This document shows positions 63,601 through 64,000 of a DNA stretch of 64,000 bases, piece by piece. Source of the stretch: Schistosoma haematobium (taxonomy: Eukaryota; Platyhelminthes; Trematoda; Strigeidida; Schistosomatidae); NCBI RefSeq assembly GCF_000699445.3, contig NC_067197.1:22179809-22243808 (forward strand), given 5' to 3'. Below the pieces are notes generated by a model. The model ran no database searches. It was not told the DNA's origin and was given only the letters and a program-made list of their open reading frames with translations. The number at the start of each line of letters is the position of its first letter. Within the stretch, counting starts at the first letter, position 1. Made by a program: the position numbers and the translations under genes.

Positions 63601-63872
63601 AATACACTGAAACGTTTTTCATTGTTAATAATTATAGAAATAGAAAATAACCATGATAAAGAGGCAAAAATAATCTCACCTGAATTTCTTTACGTAATCG
63701 AGGGATATGCATAGCAATCATTTTAAAAGAAGCAATTAAAGGTTGATTCAAACCAGATGCTACCATTGCATCTAGTATCTGGTTTACTGATTCGTTAATT
63801 GCAGGACCGAGGGATTTTGTAAAAAGACTGACAGATAAAATAGCAGATGTTTCCAAGGCAGGTGAACGCTTC
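9923..63872 (-). CDS. mTOR: mTOR (target of rapamycin) serine/threonine kinase, ~35 exons, 5' part outside the window
   Basis: PIKK-family kinase at the core of TORC1 and TORC2, coupling nutrients and growth signals to translation, autophagy and growth; it acts in the cytoplasm and on lysosomal membranes (family knowledge). Thirty-four coding exons were placed by homology and by GT/GC-AG sites with matching phase; lengths sum to ~2,880 codons. In order: HEAT repeats, FAT domain, FRB, kinase ([46 protein letters not shown]), a long low-complexity insert, and FATC ([11 protein letters not shown]). Every conserved block of human mTOR from about residue 480 is found in order with no gap. Low-complexity insertions make it several hundred residues longer than human. 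The first ~480 residues and the promoter lie right of the window. Identity is certain; exact ends of a few exons, and the last exon, are less so. Confidence 0.95.
10052..10220 (-). CDS. mTOR: mTOR exon: FATC domain
   Basis: Acceptor TTTTTTTTCAG, donor TG/GTAAGT. It encodes [31 protein letters not shown], and [20 protein letters not shown] followed by YIG. This matches the human block around NRVRDKLTG...QVELLIKQATSHENLCQCYIG. FATC packs against the kinase domain and is needed for activity in the family. Confidence 0.95.
10615..10680 (-). CDS. mTOR: mTOR small exon in the kinase-FATC linker (66 bp)
   Basis: Twenty-two codons with phase 1 on both sides (acceptor TTTTTTTAG, donor T/GTAAGT). It encodes [20 protein letters not shown], rich in Ser, Pro and acidic residues, with no similarity I recognise. 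It can be skipped without changing frame. Confidence 0.75.
11805..11925 (-). repeat. tRNA-like SINE, family E (minus copy)
   Basis: On the minus strand it reads GGAGTGGTGACTTAGTTG (A-box-like), AGTTTCAACCCC (B-box-like), then GTAGTATTATTAGCCCACAT, the same order as the copies at 6095 and 16670. Confidence 0.45.
12036..12089 (-). CDS. mTOR: mTOR small exon in the kinase-FATC linker (54 bp)
   Basis: Eighteen codons, phase 1 on both sides. It encodes [17 protein letters not shown], basic and hydrophilic. Donor ATG/GTAAGT. The phase fits its neighbours whether it is included or skipped. Confidence 0.75.
12422..12662 (-). CDS. mTOR: mTOR exon: Gln/Asn-rich linker between kinase and FATC
   Basis: Acceptor ATATTAG, donor G/GTAGGT. 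It encodes a hydrophilic segment: [20 protein letters not shown], then [20 protein letters not shown], then [20 protein letters not shown]. No similarity to human mTOR is visible. It occupies the place of the human regulatory insert. Confidence 0.75.
13573..14020 (+). mobile_element. Solo-LTR-like element, family L1
   Basis: About 450 bp, matching 22134-22550 along its length. Both copies have a TATA-like motif (GATACATAAACCCAG here; GTATATAAACCC there), an AATAAA about 25 bp further on, and the block GGGCTAGGCAG...GGAC...AGGCTGCTCATACCGA. Promoter and poly(A) signal in the same unit, without coding sequence, suggest a solitary LTR. Ends are approximate and no target duplication was confirmed. 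Confidence 0.55.
15210..15420 (+). repeat. tRNA-like SINE, family B (plus copy)
   Basis: It contains an A-box region (TCGGTGGTCTAGAGGTTGAG) and a B box (GGGTTCGGATCCCG), then CTTCTGGCGCTTCCAGGTTC. Related copies lie at 33140, 35145, 45075 and 57024. The hammerhead core of this family is decayed here (CTGAGGAG reads CCTAAGAG; CGAAAC reads CGGAAA). Confidence 0.75.
15988..16347 (-). CDS. mTOR: mTOR exon: end of the kinase domain and Gly-rich segment
   Basis: It starts with [20 protein letters not shown] and [16 protein letters not shown], matching human TGLDGNYRITCHTVMEVLRE and AVLEAFVYDPLLNWRL at the kinase C-lobe end. It then enters a low-complexity run with seven Gly in a row and Asn/Thr/Gly-rich sequence ending HRQVYAHQQ before GTAAGT. 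Multiple of three, phase 0. Confidence 0.93.
16670..16845 (+). repeat. tRNA-like SINE, family E (plus copy)
   Basis: It shares the arrangement of the 6095 copy: a tRNA-like segment with GTTCGACTTCCAGTC and GGTTGGAGCCC, followed by GTAGTATTGCTAGCTTGCAC. More diverged. Confidence 0.4.
17355..17690 (+). mobile_element. Solo-LTR-like element, family L2
   Basis: It begins TGTAACGGGCCTCCAGAGGC. It contains CCAATCAGAG, a TATA box (TATAAATACCC near 17519) and AATAAA at 17544-17549, followed by a T-rich stretch, the order expected for U3-R-U5 of an LTR. The 3' limit is uncertain. It lies antisense to mTOR within an intron. Confidence 0.55.
17804..17951 (-). CDS. mTOR: mTOR exon: kinase catalytic and DFG segment
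   Basis: It encodes [40 protein letters not shown] and [10 protein letters not shown]. The Asn of the catalytic loop (HPSN) and the Asp of HIDFGD, which coordinate Mg-ATP in PIKKs, are present. Donor GAG/GTAATT. Confidence 0.97.
18297..18562 (+). mobile_element. Solo-LTR-like element, family C
   Basis: It begins TGTGGTGTATGCTACTAATG and ends TTATTCATTACA. Related copies are at 19925-20310 and 42765-43018. All have an early TGCTAC...GACATAAGT block and a late CATTAAACAA(T)AAACT block resembling a poly(A) signal, with TG...CA(-like) ends. No coding sequence. Confidence 0.5.
18629..19018 (+). repeat. Dispersed ~0.5 kb repeat, family A (plus copy)
   Basis: Reverse orientation to the other four copies. 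It starts near AGAGTAGGGAGAGTCAGCTC, passes through TTGCTCCGCTGCATTGTGGA and GGGCGCCCGGGCAGTACCCG, and ends in TTAAATAAATAAATAAAAAT, showing the A/T-rich tail at the 3' end. It lacks part of the family middle. Confidence 0.75.
19358..19440 (-). CDS. mTOR: mTOR exon: kinase, start of catalytic loop
   Basis: It encodes [20 protein letters not shown] and YILGLGD plus a split Arg codon (AG/GTAGGT). Joined to the next exon this gives GLGDRHPSN, the PIKK catalytic loop. Confidence 0.97.
19925..20310 (+). mobile_element. Solo-LTR-like element, family C (longest copy)
   Basis: It starts GTGGTGTGTGCTACTGATGT and ends TTCTCGTTCACTACA. It has about 120 bp in the middle not present in the copies at 18297 and 42765. 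No open frame of interest. Confidence 0.5.
20481..20751 (-). CDS. mTOR: mTOR exon: kinase N-lobe to hinge and insert
   Basis: It encodes [35 protein letters not shown] and ...[20 protein letters not shown], ending SHSSE before GTGAGT. It matches human [33 protein letters not shown]. The acceptor TCACAAAG/G is pyrimidine-poor near the AG. Confidence 0.96.
21646..21781 (-). CDS. mTOR: mTOR exon: kinase N-lobe with ATP-binding lysine
   Basis: It encodes [20 protein letters not shown] and [20 protein letters not shown]. The Lys in FLLKGHED corresponds to the ATP-contacting lysine of PIKKs. Donor AC/GTAAGA. Confidence 0.97.
22134..22550 (+). mobile_element. Solo-LTR-like element, family L1 (second copy)
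   Basis: It matches 13573-14020. TATA box GTATATAAACCC near 22328, AATAAA near 22351, and GTGGGCTAGGCAGGAAGCAG downstream. Same orientation as the first copy, antisense to mTOR. Confidence 0.55.
23031..23092. repeat. (TA)n microsatellite
   Basis: About 30 perfect TA units in an mTOR intron. Confidence 0.98.
24637..24835 (-). CDS. mTOR: mTOR exon: FRB to kinase junction
   Basis: It encodes [20 protein letters not shown], then [20 protein letters not shown], and [15 protein letters not shown]. It corresponds to human SKQLPQLTSLELQYVSPKLL...LAVPGTYDPNQPIIRI...[14 protein letters not shown]. Donor G/GTATGT. Confidence 0.96.
25256..25552 (-). CDS. mTOR: mTOR exon: FKBP12-rapamycin-binding (FRB) domain
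   Basis: Ninety-nine codons, phase 0. It covers the four-helix FRB domain: [65 protein letters not shown]. The serine equivalent to human Ser2035 (EDAS) and the Trp equivalent to Trp2101 (KAW) are present. Positions equivalent to Thr2098, Asp2102 and Phe2108 read Gln, Glu and Tyr. In the family FRB also gates substrate access to the kinase. Confidence 0.96.
25553..27103 (-). other. mTOR intron, nothing recognised
   Basis: AT-rich intron of 1.55 kb. No repeat family or coding segment recognised. Confidence 0.6.
27104..27436 (-). CDS. mTOR: mTOR exon: C-terminal FAT domain
   Basis: It encodes [60 protein letters not shown] and [15 protein letters not shown]. This matches human NLQDTLRVLTLWFDYGHW... 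and LQVIPQLIARIDTPRPLVGR. Phase 0 at both ends. Confidence 0.96.
27537..27614. repeat. (TA)n microsatellite next to a retrotransposon fragment
   Basis: About 38 TA units ending directly against the RTE fragment at 27615. Confidence 0.97.
27615..28151 (+). mobile_element. RTE/SR2-like retrotransposon, 5'-truncated 3' end
   Basis: It matches the 3' end of the RTE element at 60054-60216 plus 63119-63487: GGAACTCAAAACAACTGTCT, GAGAACAAACCAGGTTCCAG, CTAGGACATATATTGAGGAA and a GTAAGTAAGTA-like 3' terminus. Read in frame it gives the C-terminal [19 protein letters not shown] segment. It is diverged, has stops, and looks like an old insertion truncated at its 5' end. Confidence 0.88.
28152..29076 (-). 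other. mTOR intron, right of the RTE fragment
   Basis: No exon or repeat recognised in this 0.9 kb of intron. Confidence 0.5.
29077..29343 (-). CDS. mTOR: mTOR exon: FAT domain, ends in a GC donor
   Basis: Eighty-nine codons, phase 0. A low-complexity first half ([20 protein letters not shown], ...PLPPP) leads into [20 protein letters not shown] and [18 protein letters not shown]. Human has VQGFFRSISLSRGNNLQ here. The next exon begins D-SLRL, so the boundary falls at CAG/GCAAGT: a GC-AG intron. Confidence 0.93.
29780..30332 (-). CDS. mTOR: mTOR exon: FAT domain with a lineage insertion
   Basis: It starts [20 protein letters not shown] and ends [20 protein letters not shown] and ERAELELNK. 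Human: CFLKLGEWQ ... WHAWAVMNFEAVLHYK. Between these blocks lies a hydrophilic segment (Ser/Asn/Arg/Ala-rich, ~90 residues) without a human counterpart. To keep frame with the next exon the donor must be AAA/GCAAGT, a second GC-AG junction. Confidence 0.92.
31330..31685 (-). CDS. mTOR: mTOR exon: FAT domain
   Basis: It encodes [40 protein letters not shown], and [19 protein letters not shown]. It matches human ALAHKTLVLLLGVDPS...VTYAYMKNMWKSARKIDAF...KQELHKLMAR. The donor is AA/GTACGC, a weak consensus. Confidence 0.92.
31791..32024 (-). CDS. mTOR: mTOR exon: FAT domain
   Basis: Seventy-eight codons, phase 0. It encodes [60 protein letters not shown] and [14 protein letters not shown]. Human: [43 protein letters not shown]. 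Confidence 0.97.
32233..32530 (-). CDS. mTOR: mTOR exon: FAT domain
   Basis: It encodes [40 protein letters not shown], and [14 protein letters not shown] before GTAAGA. It matches human AAAAWGLGQWDSMEEYT...[14 protein letters not shown]...LTAMAGESYSRAYG. Confidence 0.97.
33140..33350 (-). repeat. tRNA-like SINE, family B (minus copy, decayed)
   Basis: On the minus strand it reads AACTAGACATTAACACCATT, CAGTGGTTTATAGGTTAACC, and GGGAGTCTCACACTAGGATG with later GGTTTCAATGGTGG-like sequence. The hammerhead core is decayed (GAAA reads GAAG). Confidence 0.7.
33575..33860 (+). repeat. Dispersed repeat, family D
   Basis: It shares GTGGTGAATGCTACTCACAA-type start, TTGCTCATAAGTAGCA, GCGGAACGT(G)G, CACAGTCGTAAGACGGAGAG and GAAGACTGTTCGGA with 47085-47350. 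Function unknown. Confidence 0.55.
34947..35092 (-). CDS. mTOR: mTOR exon: FAT domain
   Basis: It encodes [48 protein letters not shown] with a split Trp codon. Human: ATWYEKLHEWEDALVAYDKK...LMLGRMRCLEALGEW. The donor GTCAGT has C at +3, an uncommon base. Confidence 0.95.
35145..35335 (+). repeat. tRNA-like SINE, family B, with a degenerate hammerhead
   Basis: Starts GGTGGATGCCGGCCCAGTGG and ends CATTCATGATATCAATCTAA. At 35235-35281 it has CTGAGGAG, CGAAAC and GTC in hammerhead order with matching stem I arms, but stem II has two mismatches, so this copy is probably inactive. Confidence 0.78.
35398..35649 (-). CDS. mTOR: mTOR exon: FAT domain
   Basis: Eighty-four codons, phase 0. It encodes [40 protein letters not shown] and [20 protein letters not shown]. 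Human: ERAAKCRAYAKALHYKELEF...LISINNKLQQPEAAAGVLEY. Confidence 0.97.
36107..36485 (-). mobile_element. Solo-LTR-like element, family L3
   Basis: On the minus strand it begins TGTCGGGGACGTTAGATCCC and ends GTTTCTCGTTTTCA, with a TATA-like GTATATATACG inside. The TGTCGGGGACG opening resembles the ends of LTR elements. No coding sequence and no confirmed target duplication. The overlapping minus open frames have no recognisable domain. Confidence 0.4.
36743..37067 (-). CDS. mTOR: mTOR exon: start of the FAT domain
   Basis: It encodes [60 protein letters not shown] and [14 protein letters not shown]. Human: INLQKAWGAARRVSKDDWLEWLRRLSLELLKDSSSPSLRSC...LFNAAFVSCWSELNEDQQ. Confidence 0.97.
37580..38005 (+). 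mobile_element. CR1-like retrotransposon, decayed 3' end
   Basis: The right part (GTGTTATGGCAACCAATGCACATATATATCAAGTTCTACGTTGCA, split here as positions 37948-38000) resembles the 3' end of the CR1-like element at 63030-63090 (GCGGTATGGCAACC...GATGCACATATGTGCC...CCTACGTTGTAGC). It is truncated and diverged. The open frames here are not genes. Confidence 0.5.
38352..38494 (-). CDS. mTOR: mTOR exon: linker before the FAT domain
   Basis: It encodes [40 protein letters not shown] and VKLLKIN plus a split codon. It is weakly similar to human VKGYTL...MKKLHVSTIN and is placed mainly by position and phase. Confidence 0.85.
39313..40068 (-). CDS. mTOR: mTOR exon: HEAT repeats with a Thr/Ser-rich insertion
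   Basis: The largest exon, 252 codons, phase 0. Conserved blocks are [57 protein letters not shown], and [20 protein letters not shown]. Human: FGANLDDYLHLLLPPIVKLF...DYASRIIHPIVRTL...STAMDTLSSLVFQLGKKYQIF. Inserted between are a Thr/Ser run and a Gln/His run not found in human. Confidence 0.95.
40069..41583 (-). other. mTOR intron, nothing recognised
   Basis: AT-rich intron of 1.5 kb. A short CCTAA-rich patch near 40520-40620 (CCTAACTATAA, CCCATAATATTAACCC, CCTAAATGCC) is not a regular tandem repeat. Confidence 0.55.
41584..41841 (-). CDS. mTOR: mTOR exon: HEAT repeats
   Basis: Eighty-six codons. It encodes [40 protein letters not shown], and [20 protein letters not shown]. Human: IREFLFQQLGMLVSFVKSHI...LMREFWVMNTSIQST...GGEFKLYLPQLIPHMLRVFM. 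The acceptor was chosen as TTCAAG/TTACAAGAG because it restores LQEF; an alternative AG 7 bases inside breaks phase. Confidence 0.94.
42192..42390 (-). repeat. SM-alpha-type SINE with hammerhead ribozyme and terminal inverted repeats
   Basis: tRNA-like pol III element on the minus strand. The A box TAGCTGAGTGT lies at 42344-42354, the B box GGTTCGAGTCC at 42300-42310 (perfect consensus), and a hammerhead at 42220-42273. The ends at 42192-42218 and 42363-42390 are 27-nt inverted copies with one mismatch (core GCAAAGATGGATAGTGG). This layout is the schistosome SM-alpha family (recognised from memory). It sits in an mTOR intron in the sense orientation. Confidence 0.92.
42220..42273 (-). ncRNA. 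Hammerhead ribozyme, type I
   Basis: Minus strand: stem I ATCCAG with CTGGAT; core CTGACGAG; stem II GTCCC-AAAT-GGGAC, perfect; GAAA; stem III formed by the near-palindrome CGCGCA; cleavage triplet ATC just before CTGG. All invariant core bases (CUGANGA, GAAA) are present. Stem III is only a few bases with one C-A mismatch, so cleavage might rely on dimers, as proposed for short-stem-III hammerheads. Confidence 0.9.
42765..43018 (+). mobile_element. Solo-LTR-like element, family C (third copy)
   Basis: It starts GTGGTGTATGCTACTTATGT and ends TTCTCATTCACTATA. It contains CATTAAACAATAAACTGTTC (AATAAA). Compare 18297 and 19925. Confidence 0.5.
43652..43896 (-). CDS. mTOR: mTOR exon: HEAT repeats
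   Basis: It encodes [40 protein letters not shown], and [20 protein letters not shown]. Human: YPAVSMVALMRIFRDQSLSHHH...LGLKCVQFLPQVMPTFLNVI. Donor AGA/GTAAGC. Confidence 0.95.
45075..45200 (+). repeat. tRNA-like SINE, family B (truncated)
   Basis: It shares GGTTGAAGTTAGACATCTAC and CTCAGCGGTCTAGAGGTTAG with the family head; the hammerhead part is missing. Confidence 0.65.
45362..45491 (-). CDS. mTOR: mTOR exon: HEAT repeats
   Basis: It encodes [20 protein letters not shown] and [20 protein letters not shown]. Human: AIRVLGLLGALDPYKHKVNIG. Donor G/GTAAGT. Confidence 0.96.
46486..46620 (-). CDS. mTOR: mTOR exon: HEAT repeats
   Basis: Forty-five codons: [45 protein letters not shown]. Human: [45 protein letters not shown]. 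Donor GAG/GTAGAT. Confidence 0.97.
47085..47350 (+). repeat. Dispersed repeat, family D (second copy)
   Basis: It contains GATGCTGCCCACAAGATTGC, GTAGCGGAATGTGGTGTCGA, and CACAGTCGTCAAATGGAGAG, paralleling 33575-33860, and ends near GTCCTACACTAGGACAAAAC. Confidence 0.55.
47494..47877 (-). CDS. mTOR: mTOR exon: HEAT repeats preceded by an insertion
   Basis: The second half, [40 protein letters not shown] and LKRS, matches human NNVLATIGELAQVSG...WVDELFIIIMDMLQDSSLLAKRQ. The first ~75 residues ([20 protein letters not shown], ...Ser/Tyr/Asn-rich) belong to the lineage-specific insertion. Confidence 0.93.
47992..48449 (-). CDS. mTOR: mTOR exon: Ala-rich insertion in the HEAT region
   Basis: About 152 residues with no human counterpart. 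It has long Ala runs ([38 protein letters not shown]) and Asn/Thr/Gly patches. The frame is continuous, both boundaries have AG and GT sites, and phases fit (2-base start, phase 0 end). Skipping it would shift the frame, which argues for constitutive use. An Ala-rich run at this density may be helical or disordered. Confidence 0.88.
49208..49668 (-). repeat. Dispersed ~0.5 kb repeat, family A (fairly young copy)
   Basis: It is close to the 52405 copy over most of its length, with landmark GGCACTGGAGCATCGTAAGG and (plus view) TATTTATTTATTTATTTCAA at the left end. It lacks ~40 bp of the middle present at 52405. The open reading frames drawn across it on both strands are by-products. Confidence 0.85.
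50086..50314 (-). CDS. mTOR: mTOR exon: HEAT repeats
   Basis: It encodes [40 protein letters not shown] and [17 protein letters not shown]. Human: [46 protein letters not shown]. Donor G/GTAAGA. Confidence 0.95.
51218..51423 (-). CDS. mTOR: mTOR exon: HEAT repeats
   Basis: It encodes [40 protein letters not shown] and [20 protein letters not shown]. Human: [66 protein letters not shown]. Confidence 0.97.
52405..52945 (-). repeat. Dispersed ~0.5 kb repeat, family A
   Basis: About 540 bp, the most complete recent copy with 49208. Left end ATATTTATTTATTTGAACAC, right end CTCTTGGCCGTACCAGGGCATTTGGGGG. Inserted in an mTOR intron, tail in the minus direction. Confidence 0.85.
53324..53417 (-). 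CDS. mTOR: mTOR exon: HEAT repeats
   Basis: It encodes [20 protein letters not shown] and [11 protein letters not shown] plus one base. Human: VVADVLSKLLVVGITDPDPD. Donor G/GTAAGT. Confidence 0.95.
54201..54328 (-). CDS. mTOR: mTOR exon: HEAT repeats
   Basis: It encodes [20 protein letters not shown] and [22 protein letters not shown]. Human: HSLTQFVRHCADHFLNSEHKEIRMEAARTCSRLL. Acceptor GACGCAG, donor AAG/GTTAGT. Confidence 0.95.
55010..55484 (-). CDS. mTOR: mTOR exon: HEAT repeats with a Ser/Thr-rich insertion
   Basis: It starts [17 protein letters not shown] and ends [20 protein letters not shown], matching human DGLLKMLSLVLMHKP and VGSITLALRTLGSFEFEG. Between them is a Ser/Thr/Asn/Gly-rich stretch of ~100 residues, longer than the human segment. 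Confidence 0.95.
57024..57206 (-). repeat. tRNA-like SINE, family B, with hammerhead and inverted flanks
   Basis: Minus-strand element between 16-nt perfect inverted repeats TTGAATTCATGAGTCA (57024-57039) and TGACTCATGAATTCAA (57191-57206). It includes a tRNA-like head (CGCGCGAAAGACTGATAGGT, degraded B box) and a hammerhead at 57071-57119, then CCAGGTTTTCCATGGTG. Confidence 0.82.
57071..57119 (-). ncRNA. Hammerhead ribozyme, second family
   Basis: Minus strand: stem I CACTG with CAGTG; core CTGAGGAG; stem II GTCT...GGAT (four pairs, two G-U); GAAA; stem III from the palindrome CGGCCG; cleavage triplet GTC before CAGTGC. All invariant core bases are present. Stem III has no loop as a monomer and would form best between two copies or in a dimer. 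Confidence 0.75.
57380..57445 (+). other. Structured GC-rich 5' leader of the RTE element
   Basis: Two nested complementary pairs are visible: CCCTCC (57393-57398) with GGAGGG (57434-57439), and CCGG (57410-57413) with CCGG (57422-57425) around TCCCAAGC. Some non-LTR elements carry HDV-like ribozymes at their 5' end; whether this is one is untested. Confidence 0.4.
57566..60216 (+). pseudogene. RTE endonuclease-reverse transcriptase, broken reading frame (5' part)
   Basis: Starts at ATG 57566. AP-endonuclease motifs in order: [41 protein letters not shown]. Reverse transcriptase motifs: [63 protein letters not shown], and FADD at the active site. Breaks seen: in-frame TAA at 58004-58006, a frameshift near 59104 between MAIRQIK and GKAAGPD, in-frame TAG at 59634-59636, and a further shift near 60112. 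The element cannot encode a full protein. Confidence 0.93.
60202..60216 (+). repeat. Left target-site duplication of the nested CR1-like element
   Basis: ATCCAGAAAATACAG, repeated exactly at 63104-63118. Confidence 0.95.
60217..63103 (+). mobile_element. CR1-like (SR3/Perere-type) non-LTR retrotransposon inserted in the RTE
   Basis: A 2,887-bp element in the same orientation as its host, bounded by a perfect 15-bp duplication. The first ~500 bp is non-coding and resembles a 5' UTR (GC-rich with GGAGACGGAAATCCGTGAGG). Then a frame with the endonuclease tail and a reverse transcriptase follows; the 3' end is (TGAC)3. It has most of the RT but not the main endonuclease domain, so the copy has an internal deletion or is otherwise shortened. 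The clade was named from RT features, the 3' repeat and memory of schistosome elements. Confidence 0.88.
60710..62899 (+). pseudogene. CR1-like reverse transcriptase ORF with one in-frame stop
   Basis: The frame is open from 60710 (just after TAG 60707-60709) to TAA at 62897-62899 except for TGA at 62510-62512, within RNIVGV-stop-WDHRVSN. An endonuclease tail ([14 protein letters not shown]) is followed by RT motifs [64 protein letters not shown] and [12 protein letters not shown], then a C-terminal segment [19 protein letters not shown]. Apart from the stop it looks recently active. Confidence 0.9.
63104..63118 (+). repeat. Right target-site duplication of the nested CR1-like element
   Basis: ATCCAGAAAATACAG, identical to 60202-60216; the RTE reading frame resumes at 63119. 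Confidence 0.95.
63119..63487 (+). pseudogene. RTE reading frame, 3' part
   Basis: It continues the host RTE after the insertion: [40 protein letters not shown], and a Lys/Arg-rich end, with a stop before the TAAGTAAG tail. The same C-terminal segment occurs in the fragment at 27615-28151. Confidence 0.92.
63680..63872 (-). CDS. mTOR: mTOR exon: HEAT repeats (first exon in the window)
   Basis: It encodes [60 protein letters not shown] and KEIQ before GTGAGA. Human: MGPGIQQDIKELLEPMLAVGLSPALTAVLYDLSRQIPQLKKDIQ. The acceptor is TACTAAAG/G. All earlier exons lie right of the window. Confidence 0.9.
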
Positions 63873-64000
63873 CTTTAGTATACAGAAAAACGAAAACGGT
63901 ATACAGATAGCAAAAGTTAATCAAAATTAACTGTTGAGCTGCAAAGATTTAACATAGAAAATTATGACTGATATTGAATGTTAATGTATCTTATTTTACA

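Overview
The window looks like nuclear DNA of a blood fluke (genus Schistosoma). It is AT-rich and its genes are rich in introns. Its repeats include tRNA-like SINEs carrying hammerhead ribozymes (the schistosome SM-alpha type), an RTE/SR2-like and a CR1-like non-LTR retrotransposon, and several solo-LTR-like pieces. Species cannot be fixed from the sequence alone.

Two protein-coding genes converge. On the plus strand, about 3058-8066, four exons encode the C-terminal part of a divergent POU-domain transcription factor: a POU-specific domain split over two exons, an Asn-rich linker, and a homeodomain split over two exons, ending at TAA 8064-8066. Its N-terminal exon(s) were not found.

On the minus strand, from 63872 leftwards to about 9923, lies most of a single-copy mTOR (target of rapamycin) kinase gene. 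I could place 34 coding exons plus one candidate terminal micro-exon. All junctions are consistent in reading phase and give about 2,880 codons. The part present begins near human residue 480 (human numbering from memory); the first ~480 residues lie beyond the right edge. Reading from N to C: HEAT repeats (63872-39313), a linker (38494-38352), FAT domain (37067-27104), FRB (25552-25256), kinase (24835-15988), a long low-complexity region replacing the human negative-regulatory segment (16347-10615), and FATC (10220-10052, plus candidate 9941-9923). The protein is longer than human mTOR because of lineage-specific low-complexity insertions, mainly an Ala-rich exon of about 150 residues, Ser/Thr-rich runs, and a Gly/Gln/Asn-rich segment.

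The introns are packed with repeats. The 8.2 kb intron 55485-63679 contains an RTE element (57374-63498, 13-bp target duplication), itself interrupted by a CR1-like element (60217-63103, 15-bp target duplication). Other introns hold ~0.5 kb repeats with A/T-rich tails, at least three tRNA-like SINE families, two of which contain hammerhead ribozyme cores, solo-LTR-like elements, and long (TA)n tracts. No bacterial-type features, CRISPR arrays or rRNA genes were seen.

The points most worth a second look are: the two hammerhead-bearing SINE copies with intact catalytic cores and long inverted flanks, two consecutive GC-AG introns in the mTOR gene, the unusual end of the FATC domain, changed rapamycin-site residues, the POU protein with altered DNA-contact residues, and the nested retrotransposons.
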